NCBI GenBank assembly: GCA_049794535.1
Contig: JBARCX010000158.1
Coordinates: 1 to 17,378, forward strand
DNA from: JBARCX01 sp049794535
Lineage (GTDB): Bacteria; Pseudomonadota; Gammaproteobacteria; Xanthomonadales; Rhodanobacteraceae
Length of the DNA stretch: 17,378 nt
Direction: 5' to 3'
Part shown: positions 1 through 7,090 of the stretch, piece after piece
How positions within the stretch are numbered: the stretch's first letter is position 1
Layout: each line of letters begins with the position of its first letter
Program-made: the position numbers and the translations under genes
Notes under the pieces: generated by a model
Seen by the model: the letters and a program-made list of their open reading frames with translations, nothing else
The model's database searches: none
What the model was told of the DNA's origin: nothing

Positions 1-376
1 GCATCAAGCGACCGCGCTCTGCGACCAGTGCTGCCGCATCATGCAGCGACAGCGCATTGGCACAAACCAGTGCGCTGTACTCGCCCAGGCTATGCCCCGA
101 CAACTGTGCCGGCACGGCACCCCCCTGCTTCTGCCACACGCGCCATACCGCCACGCTCGCCGCAAGCAACGCGGGCTGGGTATGCTCGGTTCGGTTGAGC
201 AGATCTTCCGGCCCTTGCTGGCTCAGCGCCCACAGATCAACACCGGCGCCTTGAGAGGCCTCATCAAAAGCCGCCTTCACTTCCGCATGCACTGCCGCCA
301 GCTCAGCCAACATGCCGACCGACTGCGAGCCCTGGCCTGGAAATACGAAAGCGAGCGAAGTAGAAACTGAGGTCAT
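1..376 (-). CDS. fabD: Malonyl-CoA:ACP transacylase, N-terminal part (cut by window edge)
   Basis: Transfers malonyl groups from CoA to acyl carrier protein, supplying the extender unit for type II fatty acid synthesis in the cytoplasm. The frame reads from ATG at 376-374 leftwards to the window edge (125 codons) without a stop. Near the start is the family motif FPGQGSQ (residues 12-18). The nucleophile elbow GHSLGEYSAL lies at 94-103, with Ser96 as the catalytic serine. The usual length is about 310 residues, so the catalytic histidine and the C-terminal half lie outside the window. A purine-rich GGAAAG stretch about a dozen bases upstream of the ATG can serve as ribosome binding site. It follows fabH on the same strand after a 131-base gap with two hairpins, so it may be partly uncoupled from fabH. 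Identification is firm; only the 3' end is unknown. Confidence 0.96.
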   Translation of the reverse strand, partial: MTSVSTSLAFVFPGQGSQSVGMLAELAAVHAEVKAAFDEASQGAGVDLWALSQQGPEDLLNRTEHTQPALLAASVAVWRVWQKQGGAVPAQLSGHSLGEYSALVCANALSLHDAAALVAERGRLM

Positions 377-412
377 GGGTGCGAGCTTTCCATCAATCAA
401 AGCGGCAATGGT

Positions 413-428
413 GCCAGCATTAGCTGGC
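413..428. other. Small perfect hairpin in the fabH-fabD gap
   Basis: A six-base perfect stem GCCAGC/GCTGGC with loop ATTA lies between the fabH terminator-like hairpin and the fabD start. On the minus strand it would sit in the fabD leader if transcripts run through from fabH or begin just upstream. No function can be assigned from sequence alone. Confidence 0.3.
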
Positions 429-458
429 GTACGCAGCCGTATTTGGGCCTTAGAAACA

Positions 459-483
459 CGATGCCGCCTCATGGGCGGCATCG
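459..483 (-). terminator. Possible weak intrinsic terminator after fabH
   Basis: A ten-base perfect stem (CGATGCCGCC and its complement) with a five-base loop lies 25 bases after the fabH stop codon. On the minus strand it is followed by TGTTTCT, only a weak T tract, so termination may be partial. It could instead be an RNA processing or stabilising hairpin in a fabH-fabD transcript. Confidence 0.4.
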
Positions 484-507
484 GCAAACAAGCGGGAAGT
501 TAAAGCA

Positions 508-1482
508 TCAGTAACGCAGTAGCGCCGAAGCCCAGGTAAAGCCGCCACCGAATGCCTCCAACAGCAAATTCTGCCCACGCTGCACTTTGCCCGAGCGCAC
601 CGCATGGTCGAGCGCCAGTGGCACCGAACCAGACGAAGTATTTGCGTGCTGATCAACCGTTACGATCACGTTATCCATCGACATGTTCAAACGCTTGGCA
701 GTCGCTTCGATGATGCGCAGATTGGCCTGATGCGGGATCAGCCAATCCAGCTGCGAAGCCTCCATGCCACCGGCCTGAAGCGTCTCTTCGACCAATGCAT
801 CGAGTGTCTTCACCGCGACCTTGAATACTTCGCGACCACTCATCTTGATGCGCACACCGTGGTTCGGCTCATCCGTGAATCCCGCAGAGACGCCAACCGG
901 GTTCCACAACAATTCTTTATGACCGCCATCGGCATGCAAGCAGGTCGCATAGATACCGGGCTCACTCGAGGCCTCGAGCACCACGGCACCAGCACCGTCG
1001 CCGAACAAAACGCAGGTCTCGCGTTCATTCCAGTCAATCATGCGCGTAAGCGTTTCAGCGCCGATCACCAACACCTTTTTCGACTGTCCGCTGCGAATGA
1101 ATTTGTCCGCTATGCCTAAGGCGTAGACGAAGCCAGAGCAAGCCGCGTTGACATCGAATGCCGCGCAACCGTTAGCGCCCAGGCGATGCTGTACCAAGCA
1201 TGCCGTCGAGGGAAAAATGATGTCAGGCGTGGTGGTGCCGATAATAATCAGGTCAAGTTCGGATGCCTTGATTCCAGCCGTCTCCAGCGCGCGCTGAGCG
1301 GCAAGAAAAGCCAGGTCACCCGTCGTTTGGCCTTCGGCAGCAATGTGACGCTGACGAATACCGGTACGCGTACGAATCCATTCATCGCTGGTATCGACGA
1401 ACTTCTCGAGATCGGCGTTAGTCAGCACGCGGTCGGGCAGCGCGCTGCCGGTGGCGATAATGCGGGAGTAGATCAAGCCCAT
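508..1482 (-). CDS. fabH: Beta-ketoacyl-ACP synthase III
   Basis: Condenses acetyl-CoA (or another short acyl-CoA primer) with malonyl-ACP, the initiating step of type II fatty acid synthesis. The protein has 324 residues, normal for the family. It carries the complete catalytic triad: Cys115 in NAACSGF, His251 in PHQANLRI and Asn281 in ANTSSGS. The glycine-rich C-terminal motif EAFGGGFTWAS (309-319) is present. The ATG at 1482 follows a close AGGTG ribosome binding site and gives the usual N-terminus MGLIYSRIIATGSALP. It lies downstream of rpmF with no plsX between them, and upstream of fabD. The gap to rpmF contains a strong terminator, so fabH probably has its own promoter within 1483-1585. 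I could not place that promoter with confidence. Confidence 0.97.
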   Translation of the reverse strand: MGLIYSRIIATGSALPDRVLTNADLEKFVDTSDEWIRTRTGIRQRHIAAEGQTTGDLAFLAAQRALETAGIKASELDLIIIGTTTPDIIFPSTACLVQHRLGANGCAAFDVNAACSGFVYALGIADKFIRSGQSKKVLVIGAETLTRMIDWNERETCVLFGDGAGAVVLEASSEPGIYATCLHADGGHKELLWNPVGVSAGFTDEPNHGVRIKMSGREVFKVAVKTLDALVEETLQAGGMEASQLDWLIPHQANLRIIEATAKRLNMSMDNVIVTVDQHANTSSGSVPLALDHAVRSGKVQRGQNLLLEAFGGGFTWASALLRY

Positions 1483-1585
1483 TCACCTATCCATCAACGG
1501 AATCATGCAGGCAGATCGCGCCACACCGATACACCCGGTAGGCACGAATGAAGAGTGCAAAGGTACGCGCGAAAGCACCGTAAAC

Positions 1586-1615
1586 GCAAAGCGGCGCGTC
1601 ACCGCGCCGCTTTGC
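1586..1615 (-). terminator. Strong hairpin terminator downstream of rpmF
   Basis: A 13-base perfect stem (GCAAAGCGGCGCG and its complement) with a four-base loop lies 27 bases after the rpmF stop. On the minus strand the 3' arm ends CTTTGC and runs into GTTTACGG, giving a short T-rich tail. It should end or strongly reduce the yceD-rpmF transcript before fabH. On the plus strand it is followed by TGAATCG, so it is a poor terminator in that direction. Confidence 0.7.
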
Positions 1616-1641
1616 TGAATCGGGTTACCGCAAGGTACCGA

Positions 1642-1836
1642 TCAATCCTCTTCGACCACCGCAGTCTTGGTCTCGATCACTTTCTTGCCGCGGTAGTAAC
1701 CATCGGCAGTGACGTGATGGCGACGATGCACTTCGCCACTAGTCGGATCGGTGGACAACTGCACGGTCTGCAGCGCATCGTGCGAACGACGCATGCCGCG
1801 GGTGGACGGGGTTTTGCGGCTCTTGGCAACGGCCAT
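1642..1836 (-). CDS. rpmF: 50S ribosomal protein L32
   Basis: Small protein of the large ribosomal subunit. The 64-residue product begins MAVAKSRKTPSTRGMRRSHD and contains the L32 signature LSTDPTSGEVHRRHHV followed by YYRGKKV. It is the cysteine-free form, without the zinc-binding cysteines seen in some other L32 proteins. The ATG at 1836 has a GGAG ribosome binding site eight bases upstream. It starts 18 bases after the yceD stop, the conserved yceD-rpmF pair of gammaproteobacteria, and is probably co-transcribed with it. A strong terminator follows. Confidence 0.98.
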   Translation of the reverse strand: MAVAKSRKTPSTRGMRRSHDALQTVQLSTDPTSGEVHRRHHVTADGYYRGKKVIETKTAVVEED

Positions 1837-1854
1837 GACGTGTCTCCAGCTAAA

Positions 1855-2373
1855 TCAGCGTTTCTTGAGTTCGCGCAGAACCGCGAACGGGTTATCGGTA
1901 TGCCCTTCGCTGGAATCCTCTTCCAGAAAGGGGTTGGTTACTTCGTCGGGCAACACGCTGTCCGGATTGACCGGTACCAACGGCAGCGCCAACAACACTT
2001 CGTCTTCGATCACATCCGCCAGTTTCAACGAGCCGTCTTCAGCGACCAGTAGTGGCTCGCATCCGGGTGGCAGCGCGGACTCCTCACGCTCAGTCCTGAT
2101 CAGACCAAGCCGAGTATCCACCACCACCGGCAGTACAAACGGTTCCAGCGTACGCTGACAAATCAGCAACAGCGGCGCCTTGACGCGAACGTCGAGGTAA
2201 GCCGTGCCGAACTCGTCTCGACCGAAATCCAGCTCGAATTGCGCCGTACCGTCGCTACCCGCTAACAGCTCGCACAGGCGAGACATGGCAGCAATTGATA
2301 GCTCCCCGGTGAACGAACGCCGCGCCGAGACCATGCGCAAAGCGTCCACGGACTCTGGCAGTGTCACGGACAT
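1855..2373 (-). CDS. yceD: YceD/DUF177 family protein, probable 23S rRNA accumulation factor
   Basis: DUF177 proteins are coupled to rpmF in many bacteria and are linked to 23S rRNA accumulation or ribosome assembly. The chosen ATG at 2373 gives 172 residues, close to the family's usual length. The conserved CQRTLEPF segment is at 72-79 and the acidic conserved segment DGSLKLADVIEDEVLL at 113-128. The acidic C-terminus ends in NPFAVLRELKKR, also typical. An in-frame TTG at 2412 would add 13 residues. I rejected it because that TTG coincides with a good -35 element, and no Shine-Dalgarno precedes either start. The inferred transcript begins about three bases before the ATG, suggesting near-leaderless translation. 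First gene of the yceD-rpmF unit. Confidence 0.92.
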   Translation of the reverse strand: MSVTLPESVDALRMVSARRSFTGELSIAAMSRLCELLAGSDGTAQFELDFGRDEFGTAYLDVRVKAPLLLICQRTLEPFVLPVVVDTRLGLIRTEREESALPPGCEPLLVAEDGSLKLADVIEDEVLLALPLVPVNPDSVLPDEVTNPFLEEDSSEGHTDNPFAVLRELKKR

Positions 2374-2375
2374 AA

Positions 2376-2412
2376 CTGTTAAATGGTATGTTTTACGACC
2401 GTATGAAGTCAA
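2376..2412 (-). promoter_or_regulatory. Probable sigma70 promoter of yceD-rpmF, near-leaderless
   Basis: Reading the minus strand, TTGACT (2412-2407, five of six matches to the -35 consensus) is followed by an 18-base spacer and TACCAT (2388-2383, four of six to the -10). The predicted first transcribed base is G at about 2376, only three bases before the yceD ATG at 2373. A five-base perfect hairpin, CCGAA/TTCGG (2413-2426), lies directly upstream of the -35 and could be an operator or chance. Confidence 0.55.
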
Positions 2413-2519
2413 CCGAAACTATTCGGCACCTCATTCAGCCCTGTTGATGGGTGGCGGCATTTTACCTGACCCGGCCGCATGCGGCAGACTGCCGTCCCCG
2501 CACCTGAGCCGGAATTGCC

Positions 2520-2975
2520 GTGGATGCCTACCTGACGCTCGGCGTGGCCGCGCTCCTAGTGTTATTAGTCGTCGCAGTGGCGTTGAGCCTGACCTTGCGC
2601 CGGCGCCTGGCACACCGGGCCACCAGCTTACGGCATTTGCTGGAGCTGGCTGACCGCCTGGAGGCCGATCTAAAGACCTGCCGTAAGGGCCTGCGGCAAG
2701 CGCACGCGGTGATGTCACTCAATCCCGACCTTCCAGCCGCTAGTGAACAAGAAGCCGCGCATGCCATTGAAGCCGGCTTGCGGGCCTTGCTGCAACAGCG
2801 CCTGTGGATTCGTGACCGCGCTCCAAGCGCTAGCCAGCAAGAGCTGGACGAAGCAGATCGTTCGATGAGCGATACCCGTGATCGCCTACGCCCCTTGGTG
2901 CAGGCACTCGGCCAAGCCCAAAATGAGCTGGATAACGCCATGCGCGAACACATCCGCCGCGAGCCTGAACTATGA
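2520..2975 (+). CDS. Small membrane-anchored coiled-coil-like protein, unknown function
   Basis: I do not recognise this protein. It has 151 residues. One hydrophobic segment lies at about residues 4-24 (LTLGVAALLVLLVVAVALSL), followed by a positively charged LRRRLAHR. This predicts an N-terminal anchor with the rest in the cytoplasm. The remainder is helical and rich in Leu, Ala, Glu, Arg and Gln (for example residues 36-57 and 103-147), consistent with a short coiled coil. The start is GTG at 2520, with GGA about eight bases upstream; no in-frame ATG is nearby. The stop overlaps the maf ATG by four bases (ATGA), so it is translationally coupled to maf. It diverges from yceD across 146 bases. 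The position beside maf suggests a conserved accessory protein, but no role can be derived. Confidence 0.8.
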   Translation: MDAYLTLGVAALLVLLVVAVALSLTLRRRLAHRATSLRHLLELADRLEADLKTCRKGLRQAHAVMSLNPDLPAASEQEAAHAIEAGLRALLQQRLWIRDRAPSASQQELDEADRSMSDTRDRLRPLVQALGQAQNELDNAMREHIRREPEL

Positions 2976-3556
2976 CGGAGCCACGCCTGATTCTCGGCTC
3001 CACGTCGCGCTACCGCGCCGAACTGCTGCGCCGGCTATTGCCCTCGTTCGAGCAACGCGCGCCGGGCACCGATGAAAGCCCTCTGCCGGGCGAAGCACCT
3101 GCAGCCCGTGCCCTGCGGCTAGCCATCGCCAAAGCTGAAGCCGCCGCTACAGGCCAGCATGACGCCCTAGTCATTGGCTCAGATCAAGTCGCCGAGCTCG
3201 ACGGGCAACAGATGGACAAGCCCGGGACACCCGAGCGCGCCCGCGCTCAACTAGGCGCCAGCTCTGGTCGCATCGTGCATTTCCACACGGCGTTGTGCCT
3301 GCTCGACACCCGTAGTGGCCAACGGCATACCCATGTTGACGAAACTCGCGTGCACTTCCGCATACTTGGTGCCGATGAAATTGCCCGCTACATCGAACGA
3401 GAACAGCCGCTAGATTGTGCTGGCAGCTTCAAGTGCGAAGGCCTTGGCATCAGCCTGTTCGAGCGGATCGACAACGAAGACCCCAGTGCCCTGATCGGCC
3501 TTCCGTTGATTGCACTGACACGATTACTGCGCCAGGCCGGCATCGCCCTGCCCTGA
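2972..3556 (+). CDS. yceF: Maf-family nucleotide pyrophosphatase, YceF type (7-methyl-GTP)
   Basis: Maf proteins hydrolyse non-canonical or modified nucleoside triphosphates to monophosphates and pyrophosphate; the YceF subfamily prefers 7-methyl-GTP. The 194 residues match YceF closely. The N-terminal substrate loop LILGSTSRYR (6-15), IGSDQV (68-73, catalytic Asp71), DKPGT (82-86) and the C-terminal stretches CAGSFKCEG and LIGLPLIALTRLLR are all visible. The ATG overlaps the preceding gene by four bases. Its last 33 bases lie antisense to the end of the glycosyltransferase gene. The neighbourhood with yceD-rpmF-fab across a divergent promoter region matches the E. coli arrangement. Confidence 0.95.
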   Translation: MTEPRLILGSTSRYRAELLRRLLPSFEQRAPGTDESPLPGEAPAARALRLAIAKAEAAATGQHDALVIGSDQVAELDGQQMDKPGTPERARAQLGASSGRIVHFHTALCLLDTRSGQRHTHVDETRVHFRILGADEIARYIEREQPLDCAGSFKCEGLGISLFERIDNEDPSALIGLPLIALTRLLRQAGIALP

Positions 3557-5206
3557 GCCACCGTAGGCCGCTGCATACGCCTGTCGCCAGACAAGACAGG
3601 CATCGCGGTCCTGTTTAGCTGAATCGCTTACTGCACCTTCAACCGGCACCCGACCGGCATAGAACGCGATGCGCGTACGGCCGTTGTACAAATCCAGCCG
3701 TTGCAGCGGTCGTGGCTGATCGATACGCGTGCATACAGTTCCCAGCCAGCCAGCACGGTCACGCTCGCGAAGCGCGGTCTCGCCCACCGCCAGCAGCATG
3801 GCCGCCCCAGCATGAGCGGCACGTAGTGCAGATTCATCGCGATGCCAAATCGCTAACTGCGGTGCGCGACCATGGATCACATTGAGTGGATTGCTCAGCA
3901 CATAGACCGGCGTACGGCCATCCAACTGGAAATCCAGCTCGGCGGCCAACATGAAATTGTCGGCCACCAACACGGCACTCGGCTGCTGTTGAAGCAAATC
4001 ACGGGCAAGCGCACCACTTTCCTTCCAACCCACAAAATTGCTTGGAAACGCCTTCATCCCTGCCAGCATGCGTGCGCCACCAGGAGCTGCAGCCAGCCCC
4101 AGATAGGTCATGCCAATCAACTGCCCCAGTGCTGCCAACACGCAAGCAGCAATCACAAAGACTCGCCCACCACGATGCGCATAAACGGGTCGCAGCAGCA
4201 CTGGGAGCACTGCCAGCAAAGGCAAATAGCCCGGCAACGGCCAATGTGCGCGAAAGCGCAGATCATCCGCGAACAGGCCTGCGACGAAATACACCACGAT
4301 AAAGGTGAGCGAGACCACGGCCAGCAGATCCCACGACCTGCCCTCACCGCGACGACGCCAGCATTGCCACGCCGCCCACAGCAACAACGCATACAGCAGT
4401 GGCGTACAGGCAAGAGCCTGCTCTAGCGGCTGTACGAGCGCGTCGACGTGGAATTGCCACGGATTGCGCTCAACCAGTTGGAAGGCCAAACCAGCCCCTT
4501 GCTGCTGCCAGTTGGAGATCAGCATGGGAACCAACCCCAGCGCCGCCACTGCCATCGCTAACCAGAAACCACCGCGCCGCCATTGCGCACGTCCACGTGG
4601 CGTGAATACGAACAGCAGCAGACCCGCCAGCATGGGCATGGCCGCGCGGTAATGCGTAAGCCAGCACACCGCCAGTGCAGCGCCCAGCAGTAGCCAGTCG
4701 CCGAGGTGGTTATCGTCCATCGCCCGGGCTAGCGCAAACAAAGCAAGCATGATCGCCACAGTCAGCGGCACATCAGGCAGCGCCAGCACGCCGAGGCTAC
4801 CGGCCAGCGGTAAGGCCAGGCACAACAACCCCGCCTGCCAGCCGGCGCGCGCATCGAACAGGCGTCGGGCAAACGCCACCACCAGCCATGGCAATGCGCT
4901 GCCCATCAGCAAGAATGGCCAACGCATGCCGAACACCCCATGCCCGGCCACGCTTTCACCTAACCGAATCAGCCACGCAGTGAGTGGCGGCAGGTCGCTA
5001 TAGCCCCAGGCAAGGTGGCGACTCTCCTGCCAATAGAACGCCTCGTCGCCGAACGGCGCCAGCGTCATCGCAATCGCCACCTTCACTAGCAGCAATATCA
5101 CGAAGACCATGACGAACGTCGCTCGCCAGCGCGCGAGGGCGGCGACTACACTGCTCCTGTCATCGCTCCGCACCCACCCAGCCCGCGAAGAACTCATGTC
5201 CGCCAT
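3524..5206 (-). CDS. GT39/ArnT-like multi-pass membrane glycosyltransferase
   Basis: Probable inner-membrane enzyme moving a sugar from a polyprenyl-phosphate donor onto lipid A, a glycan or a protein. The 560 residues begin with a charged tail. Then comes a first membrane helix (about 32-52), followed by the family's acidic periplasmic loop motif FGDEAFYWQE, with Asp54-Glu55 the expected catalytic acids. About ten further hydrophobic segments follow to about residue 370. A soluble C-terminal domain of about 190 residues comes next. The donor and acceptor cannot be read from sequence. The start is ATG at 5206 (GGAG three bases upstream) or ATG at 5197; both overlap or touch the moxR start. 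ATG at 5110 would leave a normal gap but begins inside the first helix. The 3' end overlaps maf by 33 bases. Confidence 0.85.
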   Translation of the reverse strand: MADMSSSRAGWVRSDDRSSVVAALARWRATFVMVFVILLLVKVAIAMTLAPFGDEAFYWQESRHLAWGYSDLPPLTAWLIRLGESVAGHGVFGMRWPFLLMGSALPWLVVAFARRLFDARAGWQAGLLCLALPLAGSLGVLALPDVPLTVAIMLALFALARAMDDNHLGDWLLLGAALAVCWLTHYRAAMPMLAGLLLFVFTPRGRAQWRRGGFWLAMAVAALGLVPMLISNWQQQGAGLAFQLVERNPWQFHVDALVQPLEQALACTPLLYALLLWAAWQCWRRRGEGRSWDLLAVVSLTFIVVYFVAGLFADDLRFRAHWPLPGYLPLLAVLPVLLRPVYAHRGGRVFVIAACVLAALGQLIGMTYLGLAAAPGGARMLAGMKAFPSNFVGWKESGALARDLLQQQPSAVLVADNFMLAAELDFQLDGRTPVYVLSNPLNVIHGRAPQLAIWHRDESALRAAHAGAAMLLAVGETALRERDRAGWLGTVCTRIDQPRPLQRLDLYNGRTRIAFYAGRVPVEGAVSDSAKQDRDACLVWRQAYAAAYGGSGQGDAGLAQ

Positions 5207-6137
5207 TACTCCGCTCCGCGATGAAGTCCTGCATCAGCGCCTGGAGGCCGCATTGGCCCAGGTCAACCGCGTACTACTTGGCAAGCCGCGCCAGGTGAAA
5301 CTGTCCTTTGCCTGCCTGATCGCTGGCGGCCATCTACTACTGGAAGATGTGCCTGGGGTCGGCAAAACCACCCTTGCGCATGCCTTGGCGGCCAGCTTCG
5401 CGCTGGAGTTCCAGCGCGTGCAGTTCACCAGCGATCTGTTGCCGTCGGACATTATCGGGGTCAGCGTGTATGAGCGCGAGACGGGACAGTTTCGCTTCCA
5501 CCCAGGTCCGATCTTCACTGGCTTATTGCTCGCCGACGAAATCAACCGCGCCACGCCCAAGACACAAAGCGCGCTACTGGAAGCCATGGCGGAAGGCCAG
5601 GTAACCGTCGATGGGCAGACTCATGGCCTGCCACAACCATTCTTCGTGGTCGCCACACAGAACCCCCTCGACCTCAACGGCACCTTCCCGCTGCCCGACT
5701 CGCAGCTCGACCGATTCATGCTGCGGCTAACGCTGGATTACCCCGATGCGGCGGCCGAGCGCGCCCTGCTCAACGGTAGTGATCGGCGCGATCTGCTTGC
5801 CAAACTTACCCCTCAGCTCGACGGTGCCGGCCTCGCAGCACTGCACAAACAAGCGCAGACGATTACCGCCAGCAGTGCCCTGCTCGATTATCTTCAGGCC
5901 CTTCTCACCGCCAGCCGTCGACATGCCGAGATCCGCGTAGGGCTGTCGCCGCGAGCCGGATTGTCGCTACTCGGTGCAGCACGCGCATGGGCGCTACTAA
6001 GCGGCCGTGCACATGTCATACCGGAGGATATCCAGGCGCTATTCGTACCGCTGGCCGCCCACCGCTTGGTATCGACACGTGGCGCCAGCGGCGATGCCAT
6101 GGCACGACTTCTACTGGCTGAAGTCGCCGTCGATTGA
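5196..6137 (+). CDS. moxR: MoxR-family AAA+ ATPase
   Basis: Chaperone-like AAA+ ATPase thought to assemble or activate partner proteins, typically acting with DUF58 and VWA or transglutaminase proteins. From the ATG at 5196 it has 313 residues. Walker A is GVGKTT (54-59), Walker B LLLADEIN (110-117, Asp114-Glu115), sensor 1 TQNPLD with Asn156, and the LDRF segment 171-174. An in-frame ATG at 5109 would add 29 residues lying entirely antisense to the glycosyltransferase. The family N-terminus and an upstream GAAGAA ribosome binding site favour 5196. It is first in a moxR-DUF58-tgpA operon; its stop overlaps the next start. Its promoter must lie inside the divergent glycosyltransferase coding region. 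Confidence 0.94.
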   Translation: MSAITPLRDEVLHQRLEAALAQVNRVLLGKPRQVKLSFACLIAGGHLLLEDVPGVGKTTLAHALAASFALEFQRVQFTSDLLPSDIIGVSVYERETGQFRFHPGPIFTGLLLADEINRATPKTQSALLEAMAEGQVTVDGQTHGLPQPFFVVATQNPLDLNGTFPLPDSQLDRFMLRLTLDYPDAAAERALLNGSDRRDLLAKLTPQLDGAGLAALHKQAQTITASSALLDYLQALLTASRRHAEIRVGLSPRAGLSLLGAARAWALLSGRAHVIPEDIQALFVPLAAHRLVSTRGASGDAMARLLLAEVAVD

Positions 6138-7090
6138 TGCCGCCCGCCCTGCACCGCATTCAGCTGTGGGCCGAACGACGACTGCCTGCGCTCACCCGTT
6201 ACCGCCGCCCGGAGCCGCTACCGATCGAGCTGCATCGGCGACGCATTTACATCATGCCCACGGGTTTTGGTATCGGCTTCACTGTGCTGCTGCTAGTGAT
6301 GCTGGTCGGTGCGCTGAACTATTCGAATAACGCCGCGCTGCTACTTACTTGCCTGCTTGGCGCCGCCACGGCAGCGAGCATGCTGGTAGCGTTTCGCACA
6401 CTTAATGGGCTACGTCTCGACGGCATTCGTGCCGGCAACGCAGTCGCCGGGCAGCCGATCACGGTCGCGTTCGATTTCGAATCGAAACATCCACGCAACG
6501 CCGTTCGCATTGATGTGGGATCCGTCCATCACGCTTTTGCCATCCACGCTCGCGGCAAGACCAGCGTATCGATACAACTACCCACCGAACAGCGTGGCTG
6601 GCAACCACTGCCACGCGTACTCCTTTGGAGTACATGGCCATTGGGCATGTTCCGCGCGTGGAGCTGGTTGTATCCGGAGCAGACCATCCTGATATGGCCT
6701 CGCGCAGAAATCGCCGGACCACCGCCATCGCATCCCGCCGATGATCAGCATCGACAACGACTGCATCGTGGTGATGATTTAGCGACGTTGCGTGATTACC
6801 GCAGCGGAGACCCGATGAGGCACGTTGCATGGAAAGCCAGTGCTCGCCATCACAGCCTGCTAGTGAAGGATTTCGAACAACCTGAAGCCCGACAGGAATG
6901 GCAGCTGGACTGGCACCAGCTTCGCGGCATGGACAATGAAGCTCGCATCGCTCGACTTGCCCGCTGGCTCAACGAAGCCCTGGCACAGCGACGCCACTAC
7001 AGCCTCCGACTGCCGGGAGAGGAAATGGATGCAGGCAGCGGCCCGATCCACTATGCGCGCTGCATGAACGCATTGGCGCAATTGCCATGA
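6137..7090 (+). CDS. DUF58 domain membrane protein, MoxR partner
   Basis: DUF58 proteins are encoded beside MoxR ATPases and are probable clients or partners. The product has 317 residues. A basic N-terminus is followed by two membrane helices at about 43-60 and 66-84. A beta-rich middle follows, then the DUF58 core around residues 218-246 (LRDYRSGDPMRHVAWKAS, then LLVKDFE). The ATG at 6137 overlaps the moxR stop by one base (TGATG). A TTG at 6134 would add one residue and is less likely. The stop overlaps the tgpA start by four bases (ATGA), so all three genes look translationally coupled. The exact biochemical role of DUF58 is unknown. Confidence 0.9.
   Translation: MPPALHRIQLWAERRLPALTRYRRPEPLPIELHRRRIYIMPTGFGIGFTVLLLVMLVGALNYSNNAALLLTCLLGAATAASMLVAFRTLNGLRLDGIRAGNAVAGQPITVAFDFESKHPRNAVRIDVGSVHHAFAIHARGKTSVSIQLPTEQRGWQPLPRVLLWSTWPLGMFRAWSWLYPEQTILIWPRAEIAGPPPSHPADDQHRQRLHRGDDLATLRDYRSGDPMRHVAWKASARHHSLLVKDFEQPEARQEWQLDWHQLRGMDNEARIARLARWLNEALAQRRHYSLRLPGEEMDAGSGPIHYARCMNALAQLP

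Noticed and set aside
2374..2412. TTG start for yceD at 2412
   Set aside because: The TTG forms part of a good -35 hexamer, has no ribosome binding site, and the ATG at 2373 fits the family.
4153..4667. Long open frames antisense and out of frame within the glycosyltransferase gene
   Set aside because: They are high-GC shadow frames with arginine- and cysteine-rich, low-complexity translations and no recognisable domains.
5109..5195. moxR starting at 5109
   Set aside because: The 29 additional residues lie antisense to the glycosyltransferase and are not part of the MoxR family; 5196 has a ribosome binding site.
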